Translations under genes and position numbers: made by a program | Part shown: positions 1 to 9,743 of the stretch, one piece after another | Numbering within the stretch: the stretch's first letter is position 1 | Layout of the letters: every line of letters begins with the position of its first letter | Notes under the pieces: generated by a model | The model's database searches: none | What the model saw: the letters and a program-made list of their open reading frames with translations, nothing else | Told to the model about the DNA's origin: nothing | Assembly (NCBI RefSeq): GCF_000797445.1 | Contig: NZ_JSWF01000028.1 | Span: 124,001-188,000 of the forward strand | Source of the DNA: Lacinutrix jangbogonensis | GTDB lineage: Bacteria; Bacteroidota; Bacteroidia; Flavobacteriales; Flavobacteriaceae | Length of the DNA stretch: 64,000 nucleotides | Direction: 5' to 3'

Positions 1-2
1 TT

Positions 3-146
3 AAAACGATTCATTTTGAAAACGATACTACTTCTATTTTTGATTTTAAATACAAATTCGACCGCAAAGGTAACTGGACTAAAATCACAAAAATAGTAAA
101 TGGAGAACCTCTTTATATTTGGACTCGAAAAATAAAATATTATTAA
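3..146 (+). CDS. 3' end of an unknown protein (5' truncated by window edge)
   Basis: An open frame runs from the window edge to a TAA at 144-146, giving 47 residues that end in TRKIKYY. The pattern of aromatic and charged residues with K-G-N-W (FDRKGNWTKI) followed by NGEP resembles the YD/RHS-like repeat tails of secreted or lipoprotein hypotheticals in Bacteroidota. That resemblance is an inference from a short tail. The frame is followed at once by a strong hairpin, which supports this being a real gene end. No function can be assigned. Confidence 0.55.
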   Translation, partial: KTIHFENDTTSIFDFKYKFDRKGNWTKITKIVNGEPLYIWTRKIKYY

Positions 147-180
147 AAAGCTTCCAATCTTAAATAGATTGGAAGCTTTT
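146..180. terminator. Bidirectional intrinsic terminator
   Basis: A perfect 15-bp stem (146-160 pairing with 166-180, arms AAAAGCTTCCAATCT and its complement) encloses the 5-base loop TAAAT. The stem starts with A's and ends with T's, so it can terminate both the rightward gene ending at 146 and the leftward metal-efflux operon ending at 208. Confidence 0.85.
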
Positions 181-207
181 CTTGAAGCATTAATTTTAAT
201 AAACTAA

Positions 208-1353
208 TTAATGACTATGTCCACCTTCACCATCATTTAACAACATCGTTGTTCCTTTTACAAGTATTTGCTTGTCTTTTAAAGCTTCAGAATTTAAAAT
301 TTCTACATTAGTTTCAGTTTTTTTACCAATCTCTAATTTAACCTTTTCAAGATGAAATTCATTGCCATGTTGTTCTTCTAGAACTAATACAAAAAAGTCA
401 TCTTCAACTTCAATTATAGCCTCTTTTGCTAATCCTATTCCTTGGTAACTATCAATAATAATAGTTGCCTCTACAAACATACCTACAATAAAGTTTTCTT
501 CATCATTATCCACATGTCCATGTACTTGAACGCGTCTAGTGTCTTGGTCTATTGTAGTGCCAACTAAATGCACATCTGCTTCATAATTTTTATCTGAAGC
601 TTCAGGGATTTTAAATATAATTTTTTGATCTTTCTTCACTTTCATAATATCCTTTTCAAAAACAGAAAGTTCTAAATGAATATGGTCTGTATCTACAATT
701 TCTAGAATAACATTGCTAGGCGAAACATAAGTTCCATTGCTAACACTTACCTTAGTTACGTAGCCATCAATGGTTGCATATAGGTTTATGGTTGAAGATA
801 TAACACCTTCTTCTACGCGATTATGGTCAATATTAATCATCTGTAGTTTTTTACGCAATCCATTATAATGTGCAAGATTGCTTTTGTATGCGCTTTCGGC
901 TTTTAAATAGTTTTTTTCTGAAGTGATATTTTCCTCAAACAGCGTTTTTTGTCTGTTAAATTCAGATTTTAAATAATTTAATTGCTCTGCAACTTCTAAA
1001 TAGTTTTGTTGCATTTCCACAAATTCAGTATTCTTTAAGGTTACTAAAAGTTGACCTTTTTTTACTTTATCTCCAACCAATAAGGGCGTTTTAGTAATAA
1101 AACCACCAATTAAAGTGGTAATGCTAGATTTGTTGTGTGGTGGTACATCTATCATTCCATTTACTTTTACGGTTTCGTTAAAGCTGAATGTGCCTAAAGT
1201 CCCAAATGCCATTTTCTCGCCTTCAAATTGCGCTTTGGTAATAGTAATATCGTCCGAATGTGCTTTAGTTTCAGTAGTTATATTTTCTTTGTTTTCCGAA
1301 TTTCCGCATGCTACTAAAACCATTGAGAATAATAATAAATATATGTTTTTCAT
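208..1353 (-). CDS. czcB: Efflux RND periplasmic adaptor lipoprotein (CzcB/CusB family)
   Basis: This is the membrane-fusion (HlyD-type) adaptor that links an inner-membrane RND metal pump to the outer-membrane channel. The 381-residue product begins with a lipoprotein signal peptide whose lipobox is LVAC (Cys16), so it should be anchored by lipid on the periplasmic side. After a charged linker come a barrel-sandwich half (about residues 60-110), an alpha-helical hairpin rich in Glu/Lys/Asn (about 110-175), the second barrel-sandwich half and a beta-barrel region. The C-terminus, GGEGGHSH, is His-containing and could bind metal; this is inference. It starts only 2 bases after the stop of the czcA-czcC fusion, so the two are co-transcribed and probably translationally coupled. 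Family assignment is confident; the metal (Zn/Co/Cd more likely than Cu/Ag) is inferred from the pump. Confidence 0.88.
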   Translation of the reverse strand: MKNIYLLLFSMVLVACGNSENKENITTETKAHSDDITITKAQFEGEKMAFGTLGTFSFNETVKVNGMIDVPPHNKSSITTLIGGFITKTPLLVGDKVKKGQLLVTLKNTEFVEMQQNYLEVAEQLNYLKSEFNRQKTLFEENITSEKNYLKAESAYKSNLAHYNGLRKKLQMINIDHNRVEEGVISSTINLYATIDGYVTKVSVSNGTYVSPSNVILEIVDTDHIHLELSVFEKDIMKVKKDQKIIFKIPEASDKNYEADVHLVGTTIDQDTRRVQVHGHVDNDEENFIVGMFVEATIIIDSYQGIGLAKEAIIEVEDDFFVLVLEEQHGNEFHLEKVKLEIGKKTETNVEILNSEALKDKQILVKGTTMLLNDGEGGHSH

Positions 1354-1355
1354 CT

Positions 1356-4300
1356 TTATAATGTTAAGTAATTGATAGTGATTACAGTTTGATTGTATTG
1401 GTTTAATTGCTCTAGATAATTAAGCTGAATGTCCTTAGCCGTTTCTAAACTTTGAATGTATTGAAAGAAGTCAATTTCACCTTCTTTAAACGTTCTACTG
1501 GCTGTTTTTATAATTTCTTCGGAAAGTAGTTGACCTTGAGTTTCATAATAATTAATAGCTTCTTCATATTGCTGAAGCTTTGCCAGTAAAGAATTGTATT
1601 CTGCATTTAATTGATTTTGATAGTCTTCTTTTTGCTCCAAAATAACATCTTGTGCGATTTTAGAGGCTTTAATTTTAGAACGTTGTCCACCGTACAAAAT
1701 GGGGATTTTAACACCTAATTGATAACCTTTTATATTATCGTTTAAACCATCGTTAGTCCCTTGAAAGTATTCAGCATTTATATCTGGTAACAGGCTTTGT
1801 TTTTCTAACTTAGTTTGTGCTTTCTGGTAAAGAATAGAAGCATCAAAAACAGATAATCCAGCATTATTATTTGTAGATAAACGTTCAACTTGCAGTTTTA
1901 CAAGTTGACCAGTTTCAATAGTAATAGAATCCACTTGTACCACTTTTTTAAGTTGTTCTTTAGATAAATTTACTTCTTGAAGCGATTGTTTATAAAGTGT
2001 TTCTAGTTGTTTCTGTTTAGATTGCGCAGTAATCATTTCTAAATAATTAGTTTCGCCTAGCTCAAAACGCCGTTTTGATTTTTTAGCGAAATCTTGGTAT
2101 AAACTATCTAAATACTTATAGCTTTCAGCTTTATTCTCAGCATAACTTAGTTGGTAATAATTAGCGTAAACTTGTTTTTTAATTTGCTGTAATTGTAAGT
2201 CATAATTAGCCTCTTGTAATTCTACTTTAGATTGATTCCGTTTTTTTTCAGCAAAATAAACCGTTGGGAATTTGAAGTTTTGCGAGATTCCAAAAACCTT
2301 AAGTGGCTTATTATTGATTGCTAAATTACTTTCGTCATAATTATAATATACATTAGTTTTATCAAAAGTAAAAGCAGAACCAATTAAAGCGCTAGATTGG
2401 TTAATTTTTAATTTTTCGGCTTTTAAACTCGCGTTATTTTCAATCGCTAATTCTAAAGTCTGGGTAATAGTTAAAGGCTTGTTTTGAGCTTGAACACTAA
2501 AAGTTAAAAGCAAAATAGCTACAGAAATTATAGTATTCTTGTTCATTTTAAGTTCTTTTTTTTCTTCAAACCAAGCATATAAAACGGGTAAAACTATTAA
2601 GGTTAGTAAAGTTGCAGTTACCAAACCACCAATAACGACAGTAGCTAAAGGACGTTGTACTTCGGCTCCAGCATTTGTTGAGATTGCCATTGGTAAAAAA
2701 CCTAAAGCAGCTGCAGCTGCTGTTAGTAACACAGGGCGTAAACGTTCGCTGGTACCTTTTTTAATACGCTCATTAATATTAGAGACTCCTTCAGCCTTTA
2801 ATTCTTTAAAATGCTCGATTAACACTATTCCATTTAGAACAGCAATACCAAAAAGCGCTATAAAACCAACGCCCGCCGAAATACTAAAAGGTAAGTCTCT
2901 AAACCATAATAATAGCACGCCACCAACTGCAGATAAGGGAATAGCGGAGTATACAATAAGTGCTTCTTTTATAGAATTAAATGCAAAATAAAGCAATATT
3001 AATATTAATACTAAAGCGACAGGAACAGCAACTAATAATCTGTCTTTTGCACTTTGTAAATTTTCAAATTGTCCTCCATAAGTAATGTTGTAGCCTACAG
3101 GCAGTTTTACTTTGCTTTCAATTATCTTTTGAATATCGCTTACTACAGATTGTAAATCTCTATTTCTTACGTTAATTCCAACCACAATACGGCGTTTAGT
3201 ATCGTCGCGAGATATTTGAGCCGGACCAGTAGTATAGCTAATATCTGCCAATTCGCTTAGCGGAATTTTGTTTCCATTTGGAGTATCTACATATAGATTT
3301 TGAAGACTTTCTAGGTTTTTTCGTTTGTTTTCTTGAAGACGAAGGACTAAGTCAAAACGTTTTTCTCCTTCAAAAACACTACCAACACTTTCTCCTGCAA
3401 AACCCATAGAAATGATGTTGTTTAAATCGGAAATATTGAGCCCATAACGCGCAATTTTACTTCTATTGAATTTTACACTCATTTGTGGTAAGCCTTTTAC
3501 TTTTTCAACCGAAATATCTGCAGCACCTTCCACAGTTTCAATTAATTCTTTTATTTCATAAGCTTTGTCTGCTAGTACAGATAAATCATCTCCAAAAATT
3601 TTAATAGCAACATCTGCACGGACACCGGTAATTAGCTCATTAAAACGCATTTCAATAGGTTGAGTAAACTCAACTTCCATACCTGGAATAACAGCTAAGG
3701 CTTCTTTAAATTTATCTGCTAGTTCATCTTTACTATTAGCAGACGTCCATTCTTTTTTAGGTTTCAGTTTTATAATGACATCACTTTCTTCCATAGACAT
3801 GGGATCTGTTGGTACTTCGGCTGCTCCAATACGTGTAACCACTTGATCGACTTCTGGGAAATTATCCAATAATATTTGTTCAATTCTAGTTGTTATTTCT
3901 ATAGTTTTACTTAGTGATGTTCCTGTTTTTAATACAGGCTGAATAGCAAAATCGCCTTCATCTAAAGTAGGAACAAATTCGCCTCCCATTTTACTAAAGA
4001 CCCAAACACTTGAGGTTAGTAGAATAGCCGAAAGAATGACTACTATTTTTTTGTTACCTAAAGCCCAGTGAATTATTGGTTGATATTGTTTGTTTAAAAA
4101 CGTCATTATCCTAACTGAAATGTTTTTAGCAGATTGTTTACCAGGTTTTAGAAACAAAGACGATACCACAGGAACATAAGTTAAACACAAAATCATAGCT
4201 CCAATTAAAGCAAAGCTAAAAGTCATTGCCATAGGCTTAAACATCTTACCTTCAATGCCACTTAAAGAGAGAATTGGGATAAATACGATTAAGATGATTA

Positions 4301-5669
4301 ATTGCCCAAAAATGGCAGAATTCATCATTTTAGAAGCGCTTTTTAGTGTTATTTTGTCAATTTCGGCTTGTTTATCCTTTCTGTCTAATTCTAAAATATG
4401 ACCAGTTTTAGACATAATTTGGAAAGCAATAAACTCTACAATTATTACAGCTCCGTCAATTATTATCCCGAAATCAATAGCACCTAAACTCATTAAGTTT
4501 GCATCAACGCCAAACTGATGCATGAGTATAATAGCAAATAATAAACTTAATGGAATAACTGAAGCGACTACCAAGCCTGAGCGCCAATTACCAAGGAGTA
4601 AAATGACAACAAAAATAACGATTAACGATCCTAGTATTAAGTTTTCGGCGACCGTAAATGTGGTTTTTGCAATAAGTTCACTACGTTCTAAAAAACCGTT
4701 AATATAAACACCTTCTGGTAAGGTGCTTTGTATGGCAGCTACACGCTCTTTTACGGTATCGATAACTTGTTTAGCGTTTCCATCTTTAAGCATCATAATT
4801 TGACCTAACACTTTTTCGCCTTCACCATTTCCAGTAATTGCTCCAAATCTAGTTGCACTGCCAAAGCCTACATTAGCAACGTCTTTAATATAAGTTGGAG
4901 AGCCATCATTTTTTACTACAATATTTTCAATATCTTGTAATGAGGTTACTAAACCTTCACCGCGAATAAAAAAGGCTTTATCATTTTTCTCGATGTAACC
5001 ACCACCAGAAACACTATTGTTTTTTTCTAAAGCCTCGTAAATTTCTGCAATTGAAATATTCATTGCTGTTAATTTATTTGGGTTTATAGCGACTTCGTAT
5101 TGCTTTAAAAAACCGCCCCAAGTATTAACTTCTACCACACCAGGAATTCCTGAGAGTTGACGCTTTACTATCCAATCTTGAATGGTACGTAAATCGGTTG
5201 TGGTGTATTGGTCTTCAAAACCAGGTTTTACATCTAAAATATATTGGTAAATTTCTCCCAAGCCAGTTGTTATTGGTCCCATTTCTGGTGAACCAAAACC
5301 TTCTGGGATTTGCTCTGATGCTGATTTAATTTTTTCAGCAATAAGCTGTCTTGGTAAATAGGTGCCCATATCATCTTTAAAAACGATGGTCACAACCGAT
5401 AGGCCAAATTTTGAAACAGAACGGATTTCTTCAACTCCTGGTAGATTGGCCATTTCGAGCTCTACAGGATAGGTAATAAATTGCTCTACATCTTGTGTAG
5501 ATAGATTTCGAGATGTTGTAATAACTTGTACTTGGTTATTAGTAATGTCTGGTACTGCGCCAATTGGTATTTGCGTTAAGGAGAAAATACCAAAACCTAT
5601 AATAAAGGCTGTAAATAGGAAAATTATCAGCTTGTTATTTAAGCTGAATTTGATAATGTTTGTTAACAT
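1356..5669 (-). CDS. czcA: CzcA-type heavy-metal RND pump fused to a TolC/CzcC outer-membrane factor
   Basis: A single 1437-residue frame encodes two normally separate proteins. Residues 1-1041 are a proton-driven HME-RND pump: the first membrane helix is near residues 14-31, two large periplasmic loops follow, and the TM4 proton-relay motif DFGIIIDG (D399, D405) is of the Czc (divalent cation) type rather than the Cus type. Residues 1042-1437 start with Met and a typical signal peptide (MNKNTIISVAILLLTFSVQA), then a coiled-coil outer-membrane efflux factor (TITQTLELAIENN at its start). The join is in frame with no stop codon. The internal Met could also serve as a second start, which would release a free CzcC; only weak ribosome-binding sequence precedes it. 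Similar fusions are known in Bacteroidota. The gene lies in an operon with czcB downstream and a small His-rich protein upstream. Substrate is inferred. Confidence 0.9.
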   Translation of the reverse strand: MLTNIIKFSLNNKLIIFLFTAFIIGFGIFSLTQIPIGAVPDITNNQVQVITTSRNLSTQDVEQFITYPVELEMANLPGVEEIRSVSKFGLSVVTIVFKDDMGTYLPRQLIAEKIKSASEQIPEGFGSPEMGPITTGLGEIYQYILDVKPGFEDQYTTTDLRTIQDWIVKRQLSGIPGVVEVNTWGGFLKQYEVAINPNKLTAMNISIAEIYEALEKNNSVSGGGYIEKNDKAFFIRGEGLVTSLQDIENIVVKNDGSPTYIKDVANVGFGSATRFGAITGNGEGEKVLGQIMMLKDGNAKQVIDTVKERVAAIQSTLPEGVYINGFLERSELIAKTTFTVAENLILGSLIVIFVVILLLGNWRSGLVVASVIPLSLLFAIILMHQFGVDANLMSLGAIDFGIIIDGAVIIVEFIAFQIMSKTGHILELDRKDKQAEIDKITLKSASKMMNSAIFGQLIILIVFIPILSLSGIEGKMFKPMAMTFSFALIGAMILCLTYVPVVSSLFLKPGKQSAKNISVRIMTFLNKQYQPIIHWALGNKKIVVILSAILLTSSVWVFSKMGGEFVPTLDEGDFAIQPVLKTGTSLSKTIEITTRIEQILLDNFPEVDQVVTRIGAAEVPTDPMSMEESDVIIKLKPKKEWTSANSKDELADKFKEALAVIPGMEVEFTQPIEMRFNELITGVRADVAIKIFGDDLSVLADKAYEIKELIETVEGAADISVEKVKGLPQMSVKFNRSKIARYGLNISDLNNIISMGFAGESVGSVFEGEKRFDLVLRLQENKRKNLESLQNLYVDTPNGNKIPLSELADISYTTGPAQISRDDTKRRIVVGINVRNRDLQSVVSDIQKIIESKVKLPVGYNITYGGQFENLQSAKDRLLVAVPVALVLILILLYFAFNSIKEALIVYSAIPLSAVGGVLLLWFRDLPFSISAGVGFIALFGIAVLNGIVLIEHFKELKAEGVSNINERIKKGTSERLRPVLLTAAAAALGFLPMAISTNAGAEVQRPLATVVIGGLVTATLLTLIVLPVLYAWFEEKKELKMNKNTIISVAILLLTFSVQAQNKPLTITQTLELAIENNASLKAEKLKINQSSALIGSAFTFDKTNVYYNYDESNLAINNKPLKVFGISQNFKFPTVYFAEKKRNQSKVELQEANYDLQLQQIKKQVYANYYQLSYAENKAESYKYLDSLYQDFAKKSKRRFELGETNYLEMITAQSKQKQLETLYKQSLQEVNLSKEQLKKVVQVDSITIETGQLVKLQVERLSTNNNAGLSVFDASILYQKAQTKLEKQSLLPDINAEYFQGTNDGLNDNIKGYQLGVKIPILYGGQRSKIKASKIAQDVILEQKEDYQNQLNAEYNSLLAKLQQYEEAINYYETQGQLLSEEIIKTASRTFKEGEIDFFQYIQSLETAKDIQLNYLEQLNQYNQTVITINYLTL

Positions 5670-5734
5670 AATTCATGAATTTTAAGAAATAATAAAGGCC
5701 TATTTTATATAACAGGATTAAAATCTAAAATGAA

Positions 5735-6124
5735 TTATGCGTGTTTAGGCGGCTGAAAAACAGACGTTTTTTCGGAATCTGTTATTGTTTCATTATAATG
5801 AAAATTAATAGGAATTTCGATAAACTCGTGATAGGTAAATTCGAAATTATTAGCAACGCTTATAAAAGAAGTATTAATATGCGTGCATAGGTGATGACCG
5901 TCTTTAAAAGGTAAGTCTTCATGTTCTTTGTGATCGTTTTCGTGGTTGTCTCTAGCGTCTCCATAATGTTCAGCTAAAAATTGAAAAAACGTATCTCCAT
6001 ACATTTCTTCATGAAATTCGGCATGTTCTAGCAATACACTAAACTTAGAAAAATCTTCTAAGTTTATGTTGAAACTCTGGATGAGAATCAAAAACGAATA
6101 TGTAAATGCTAATACTTTGCTCAT
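5735..6124 (-). CDS. Small His/Asp/Glu-rich exported protein of the metal-efflux operon
   Basis: The product is 129 residues from the Met at 6124; the frame also has an upstream Met at 6169, but a TAnnTTTG promoter box lies at 6142-6149, between the two, so the shorter start is preferred. The N-terminus (MSKVLAFTYSFLILIQSFNI) is a hydrophobic signal peptide or anchor. The middle is acidic and rich in His (HENDHKEHEDL, then DGHHLCTH), which suggests metal binding outside the cytoplasm. It is followed 65 bases later by czcA-czcC on the same strand, a placement that suggests a metal chaperone or sensor role for efflux. I do not recognise a named family; function is inferred from composition and position. 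Confidence 0.7.
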   Translation of the reverse strand: MSKVLAFTYSFLILIQSFNINLEDFSKFSVLLEHAEFHEEMYGDTFFQFLAEHYGDARDNHENDHKEHEDLPFKDGHHLCTHINTSFISVANNFEFTYHEFIEIPINFHYNETITDSEKTSVFQPPKHA

Positions 6125-6141
6125 AATTATATGCGAATTTA

Positions 6142-6170
6142 CAAAATTAGCTGTGCCAAAAGGTAACAAA
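6142..6170 (-). promoter_or_regulatory. Probable promoter of the metal-efflux operon
   Basis: Read on the minus strand, TAATTTTG (6149-6142) matches the Bacteroidota -7 box TAnnTTTG. A TTTG (6170-6167) lies 17 bases upstream as a possible -33 box. The start codon at 6124 is 18 bases downstream, leaving a short leader. Confidence 0.45.
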
Positions 6171-6183
6171 GGTTACAAATGTC

Positions 6184-9100
6184 TTAAAAGTAAGCCTTCA
6201 GCTGTACATTTCCAGTATGAATAGTTTTACTAGTTTCTGTTTTTCGTCCAAAGTAGGTGAGGTTCAAATCTAAAAATTTAGTTATTTTTTGTTGCGCTAA
6301 AACACTCCAAGTTAGGTTTTTACCTGGCTGTAAACCTTCTAACATTTGATAACCAACAGGAGAATTTGCATTCCCTTCAAAAGTATTCGAAAAAATATTA
6401 AATTCACCAGAAATAGCAGATTTTACATTCTTAGTAAACGCAAAAGAGAAGCCATATTTTTGCTGGTTTAGAGTTTCTAAACTACCAATAGTATTTGCTT
6501 TGTTTGTATATTGGTAGAAAACATCGAAACGCATAGTATCGTTGAATAAATAAGATAGTTTTGGGTTGAATCGTTCTTCTTCTATTTTGAAATTTTTAGT
6601 AATAAAGTTTTCACTTTCACTTTCATTTTTATCGAAACCTGAAAGAAAGTTAACAAGCCAGCTTGTTGCAAATTTATGATTGAAATTTAATTGATGGCTA
6701 CGCAAATTATTAGCAATAAAACCTACAGATAAGACATTTCGCGATTGGTTACTTAAATACGTGTAAGATGTTGTATAACGTTGTTTTCCACGATTATAAA
6801 ATAATACATTTCTAAAATTAAGCTGAAGCCCTAATTGGTTATCTTCATCACTCTCAAACGGATTGATGTTAAAGGCATTGCCTTCACGTTTAATTTTTCG
6901 GTCTATTAAATAACTACTTTGGTTATAAAAATGAGACCATAATTTTTTGCTTTTACGCTCTTCATTAACCCAACTTCCTGGATTTAAAGTTACCGACTGA
7001 CTTAATCTATTTTGATGAGTTTTTATAAAGACTTGATTGGGTAATAGAACACGGATATATTTACCTTGATCTTGAAATTGAGCAATTTCAAACTCCTCTA
7101 ATTCTTGAATTCCATTACCATTATAGTCAATCCATATGTATGCGCCTTGACCTGGTTCTACTTCTACGTAAGTAAAATCTTGTTGAGCTAAAGTTCCAGA
7201 ATTTGTTTCGAAAACCGTATTCCAATTCACTATATTTTTAAAAAATTGCTGACTGTAGATTAACCGAGAATTAATAGATTGCTCGTCTTCTATGTTTTGA
7301 TCTGTATTTTTTAAAGTTCTATAATTGGCAAAAAACGAAAGATTTGTGCGCTCATTTTTTATTATGTGAGAGTTTAAATAATAGGTATTAGATTTGTTTA
7401 CACGTTCTAAATTGTTATTTCGCAAACTATCGTTTACGCGATATTTATAACCAATCTCGGCAAAAACGCCAGTGCTATCACCAACACCAGTAAAAATTTC
7501 GTAAGCTTTAAAACGCTGACTTAAATCGGTAAAAGTATCGGTTTCAGTTTCTTTTTGTTCGTTGTTTTCGGCAGAAAATCTACCGCCAACCCAGCTCTTT
7601 TTAAAACTATAACGCGCTTCGTTATAAGTCCGTAAAAAAGTTGAGGTTGTTTCTGTAGCATTACTATTTAAAAGACTTGTATTAGTGGTAAGTGCTAGTT
7701 TTTTATTTAAAAATAATTTTGCGTTTACAGTATGTTTGTTTCCACTAAAATTATTGGAAAAACTAAGGTGTTCAAATAAATAATTAGCTATCCCTTTTTT
7801 ATTGTGAAATGCCGTGGTGCCAGCCGAAAATAAAACCTGATTATCAAGATTAGAATTTAAACCATTAGTTGTAGTTGCGTTAATATTCCAATCGCGATTA
7901 AATTCTGGATTATACAAGCCTTGAATATTTCTAAATTCTTTCTGAATAAAATCGGTGTCTACAAAAGCATCTAAGTTCCATAAACTATCTTGTTTAATAA
8001 GCGATTGTTTTACATTTAGCTTTGCCGCAAAACCATTATTATCATTGTCGTCCAGGCTAGAAAATAAATTTAAATCGTTTTTACTTCCTGCAAATTCGAA
8101 ATTTATAGCTGTTTTTTCTGAAGGTGTGTAACTTCCATTTACTACAGCAATTTGAAGTTTTACAGGCGCAACTAATTGTATAATTGGTTCAAAATCACCT
8201 TGAGGTTCACCTAAAATAGGTTCTATATATTCATAAATAGTATTAATAGCGTTAATACTGCTTATTACATAATTACCTAGATTATCTCCAACATTTGTAA
8301 AACGAACACTAAATAAAGTGTCATCTGCAGTATTAGAAAATACGAAGGCTTCTATATTATTTATAATTTCTTTTTTATAGAGAATGCGGTTTTCATTAAA
8401 GGCTTCTTCTACGCTAGAAGGTGCAACCATTTGTGTTCTATCATCACCTGCTTCGTTTAAAACATTGACTTGGCTAGTGGATAAACTTTGTTGTAGTGGG
8501 TTATTTTTTGCATCGTTTTCAGAATACACCGATGCTCCAATTTTGAGTTTTTCTGTTTGGTGATTTCCGCCTGCATAAGCTACCAGGCGAGAATAATTTC
8601 TATCGCTAAATTGGTAATCTACGGTAATTCGCATTTCGCTGGTTATCGGGAATGTAGAATTAAAAATAATTTCTCCAGCATTGTAATCGATAATATAATC
8701 TTCGTTTTCACCTCTTTCTACAACAATTCCGTTAACGTAAACGATTTCACTACCAGAAACGATGAGTACAAATAATTCACCATTTTGTCCTTGCAGTTTA
8801 TAGGGGCCTTGGTTACCTTCTTGAGCTGTAAATTGGCTTGTTGTAAATTGGCCACGAACCAAAGCACCAGCTGCAAAGAGGTTTGTTTGAGTATCGTCCT
8901 CGCCTAATCTTACTTTTAATGACAGCCCTTGAACGCGTTTAGAGAACTCAGCAAAATAAGAGTCGTTATTTTCTAAATCTACATCACCAGCTCTAACGTT
9001 CCATTTGGCACCAAAAATTTCTACAAAAACCTGGTCGAATTCGTCTAATCGTTGAGAATAACCACTTTCTTGCAATGGAATATTAGCATCCTGAATAGAA

Positions 9101-9621
9101 GCTCGAAGCGAAACTTTATCGTTAAGTTTTCCAGTAATTTGTAGATCTAATTCACTATTCAATACCGAGTTTTGATTGTTTCCAATAGATACTCCTCTAG
9201 AAATACTACCGCTTGTGGTTAAGCCATCAAAAGGTGTAAATTCATTATTGGTATTATTCTGTTTTATTTGATACAGTTTATTGGCTTTATCACTGTTTTT
9301 AACTATAATAGCATCACTAAATTGTTGATAGGTTTTAGTAATATATTCTGGGTATTTTAAGTAGTTAATGATTATTGAATCGGCTGCAATAGATCTATTG
9401 AATGTTAAAATAGCTTTAGAAAAATCTACAGAATAATGGGTAGAATCGATAAGCGTGGAATCTTTAAGCTTTATCGAGAAATTATTAGGATTTATACTTA
9501 CGCTATCAATGGCAATAGTTTCAGTTATAGCTACAGTTTTTTGCTTAAAATTATTGTTACGCTCCTGTGAGAAGGCAACAATTCCGAAGAAAAAAATAAA
9601 AAGAGTAACTGTAAACTTCAT
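6184..9621 (-). CDS. Large outer-membrane beta-barrel protein, function unknown
   Basis: The 1145-residue product has a clear signal peptide (MKFTVTLFIFFFGIVAFSQ). Residues about 30-130 form a beta-rich domain. Then comes a glycine/serine section (GSISRGVSIGNNQNSVLNSE) followed by long stretches of alternating polar and hydrophobic residues. It ends in a strand with a terminal aromatic residue (VQLKAYF), typical of outer-membrane beta-barrels. The section near residues 290-345 (YIIDYNAGEIIFN, then MRITVDYQF) resembles repeated motifs of SprA-like surface proteins, but the protein is far shorter than SprA (about 2400 residues). It is transcribed toward the metal-efflux operon, 59 bases away, yet that operon has its own promoter-like site. 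I know of no assigned function. It could be a T9SS-related or transport barrel; this is a guess. Confidence 0.75.
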   Translation of the reverse strand: MKFTVTLFIFFFGIVAFSQERNNNFKQKTVAITETIAIDSVSINPNNFSIKLKDSTLIDSTHYSVDFSKAILTFNRSIAADSIIINYLKYPEYITKTYQQFSDAIIVKNSDKANKLYQIKQNNTNNEFTPFDGLTTSGSISRGVSIGNNQNSVLNSELDLQITGKLNDKVSLRASIQDANIPLQESGYSQRLDEFDQVFVEIFGAKWNVRAGDVDLENNDSYFAEFSKRVQGLSLKVRLGEDDTQTNLFAAGALVRGQFTTSQFTAQEGNQGPYKLQGQNGELFVLIVSGSEIVYVNGIVVERGENEDYIIDYNAGEIIFNSTFPITSEMRITVDYQFSDRNYSRLVAYAGGNHQTEKLKIGASVYSENDAKNNPLQQSLSTSQVNVLNEAGDDRTQMVAPSSVEEAFNENRILYKKEIINNIEAFVFSNTADDTLFSVRFTNVGDNLGNYVISSINAINTIYEYIEPILGEPQGDFEPIIQLVAPVKLQIAVVNGSYTPSEKTAINFEFAGSKNDLNLFSSLDDNDNNGFAAKLNVKQSLIKQDSLWNLDAFVDTDFIQKEFRNIQGLYNPEFNRDWNINATTTNGLNSNLDNQVLFSAGTTAFHNKKGIANYLFEHLSFSNNFSGNKHTVNAKLFLNKKLALTTNTSLLNSNATETTSTFLRTYNEARYSFKKSWVGGRFSAENNEQKETETDTFTDLSQRFKAYEIFTGVGDSTGVFAEIGYKYRVNDSLRNNNLERVNKSNTYYLNSHIIKNERTNLSFFANYRTLKNTDQNIEDEQSINSRLIYSQQFFKNIVNWNTVFETNSGTLAQQDFTYVEVEPGQGAYIWIDYNGNGIQELEEFEIAQFQDQGKYIRVLLPNQVFIKTHQNRLSQSVTLNPGSWVNEERKSKKLWSHFYNQSSYLIDRKIKREGNAFNINPFESDEDNQLGLQLNFRNVLFYNRGKQRYTTSYTYLSNQSRNVLSVGFIANNLRSHQLNFNHKFATSWLVNFLSGFDKNESESENFITKNFKIEEERFNPKLSYLFNDTMRFDVFYQYTNKANTIGSLETLNQQKYGFSFAFTKNVKSAISGEFNIFSNTFEGNANSPVGYQMLEGLQPGKNLTWSVLAQQKITKFLDLNLTYFGRKTETSKTIHTGNVQLKAYF

Positions 9622-9743
9622 ATAATAGTTAAACTAAAAAATTGACAATATATTTTGTTAATAGTTTATGTTTAATTTAAGATTAAATTGATGCTGTAAA
9701 AGTAACGCATTATTTATTTTAGCTGAAACAGAAACTAATTAAT

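Noticed and set aside
2539-2991. A 150-codon plus-strand frame opposite czcA
   Set aside because: Composition (Lys/Pro/Ala runs) is that of an antisense shadow; the minus strand encodes conserved RND helices here.
6125-6169. Longer start (Met at 6169) for the His-rich protein
   Set aside because: It lies upstream of the promoter-like box at 6142-6149 and would bury the signal peptide behind 15 extra residues.
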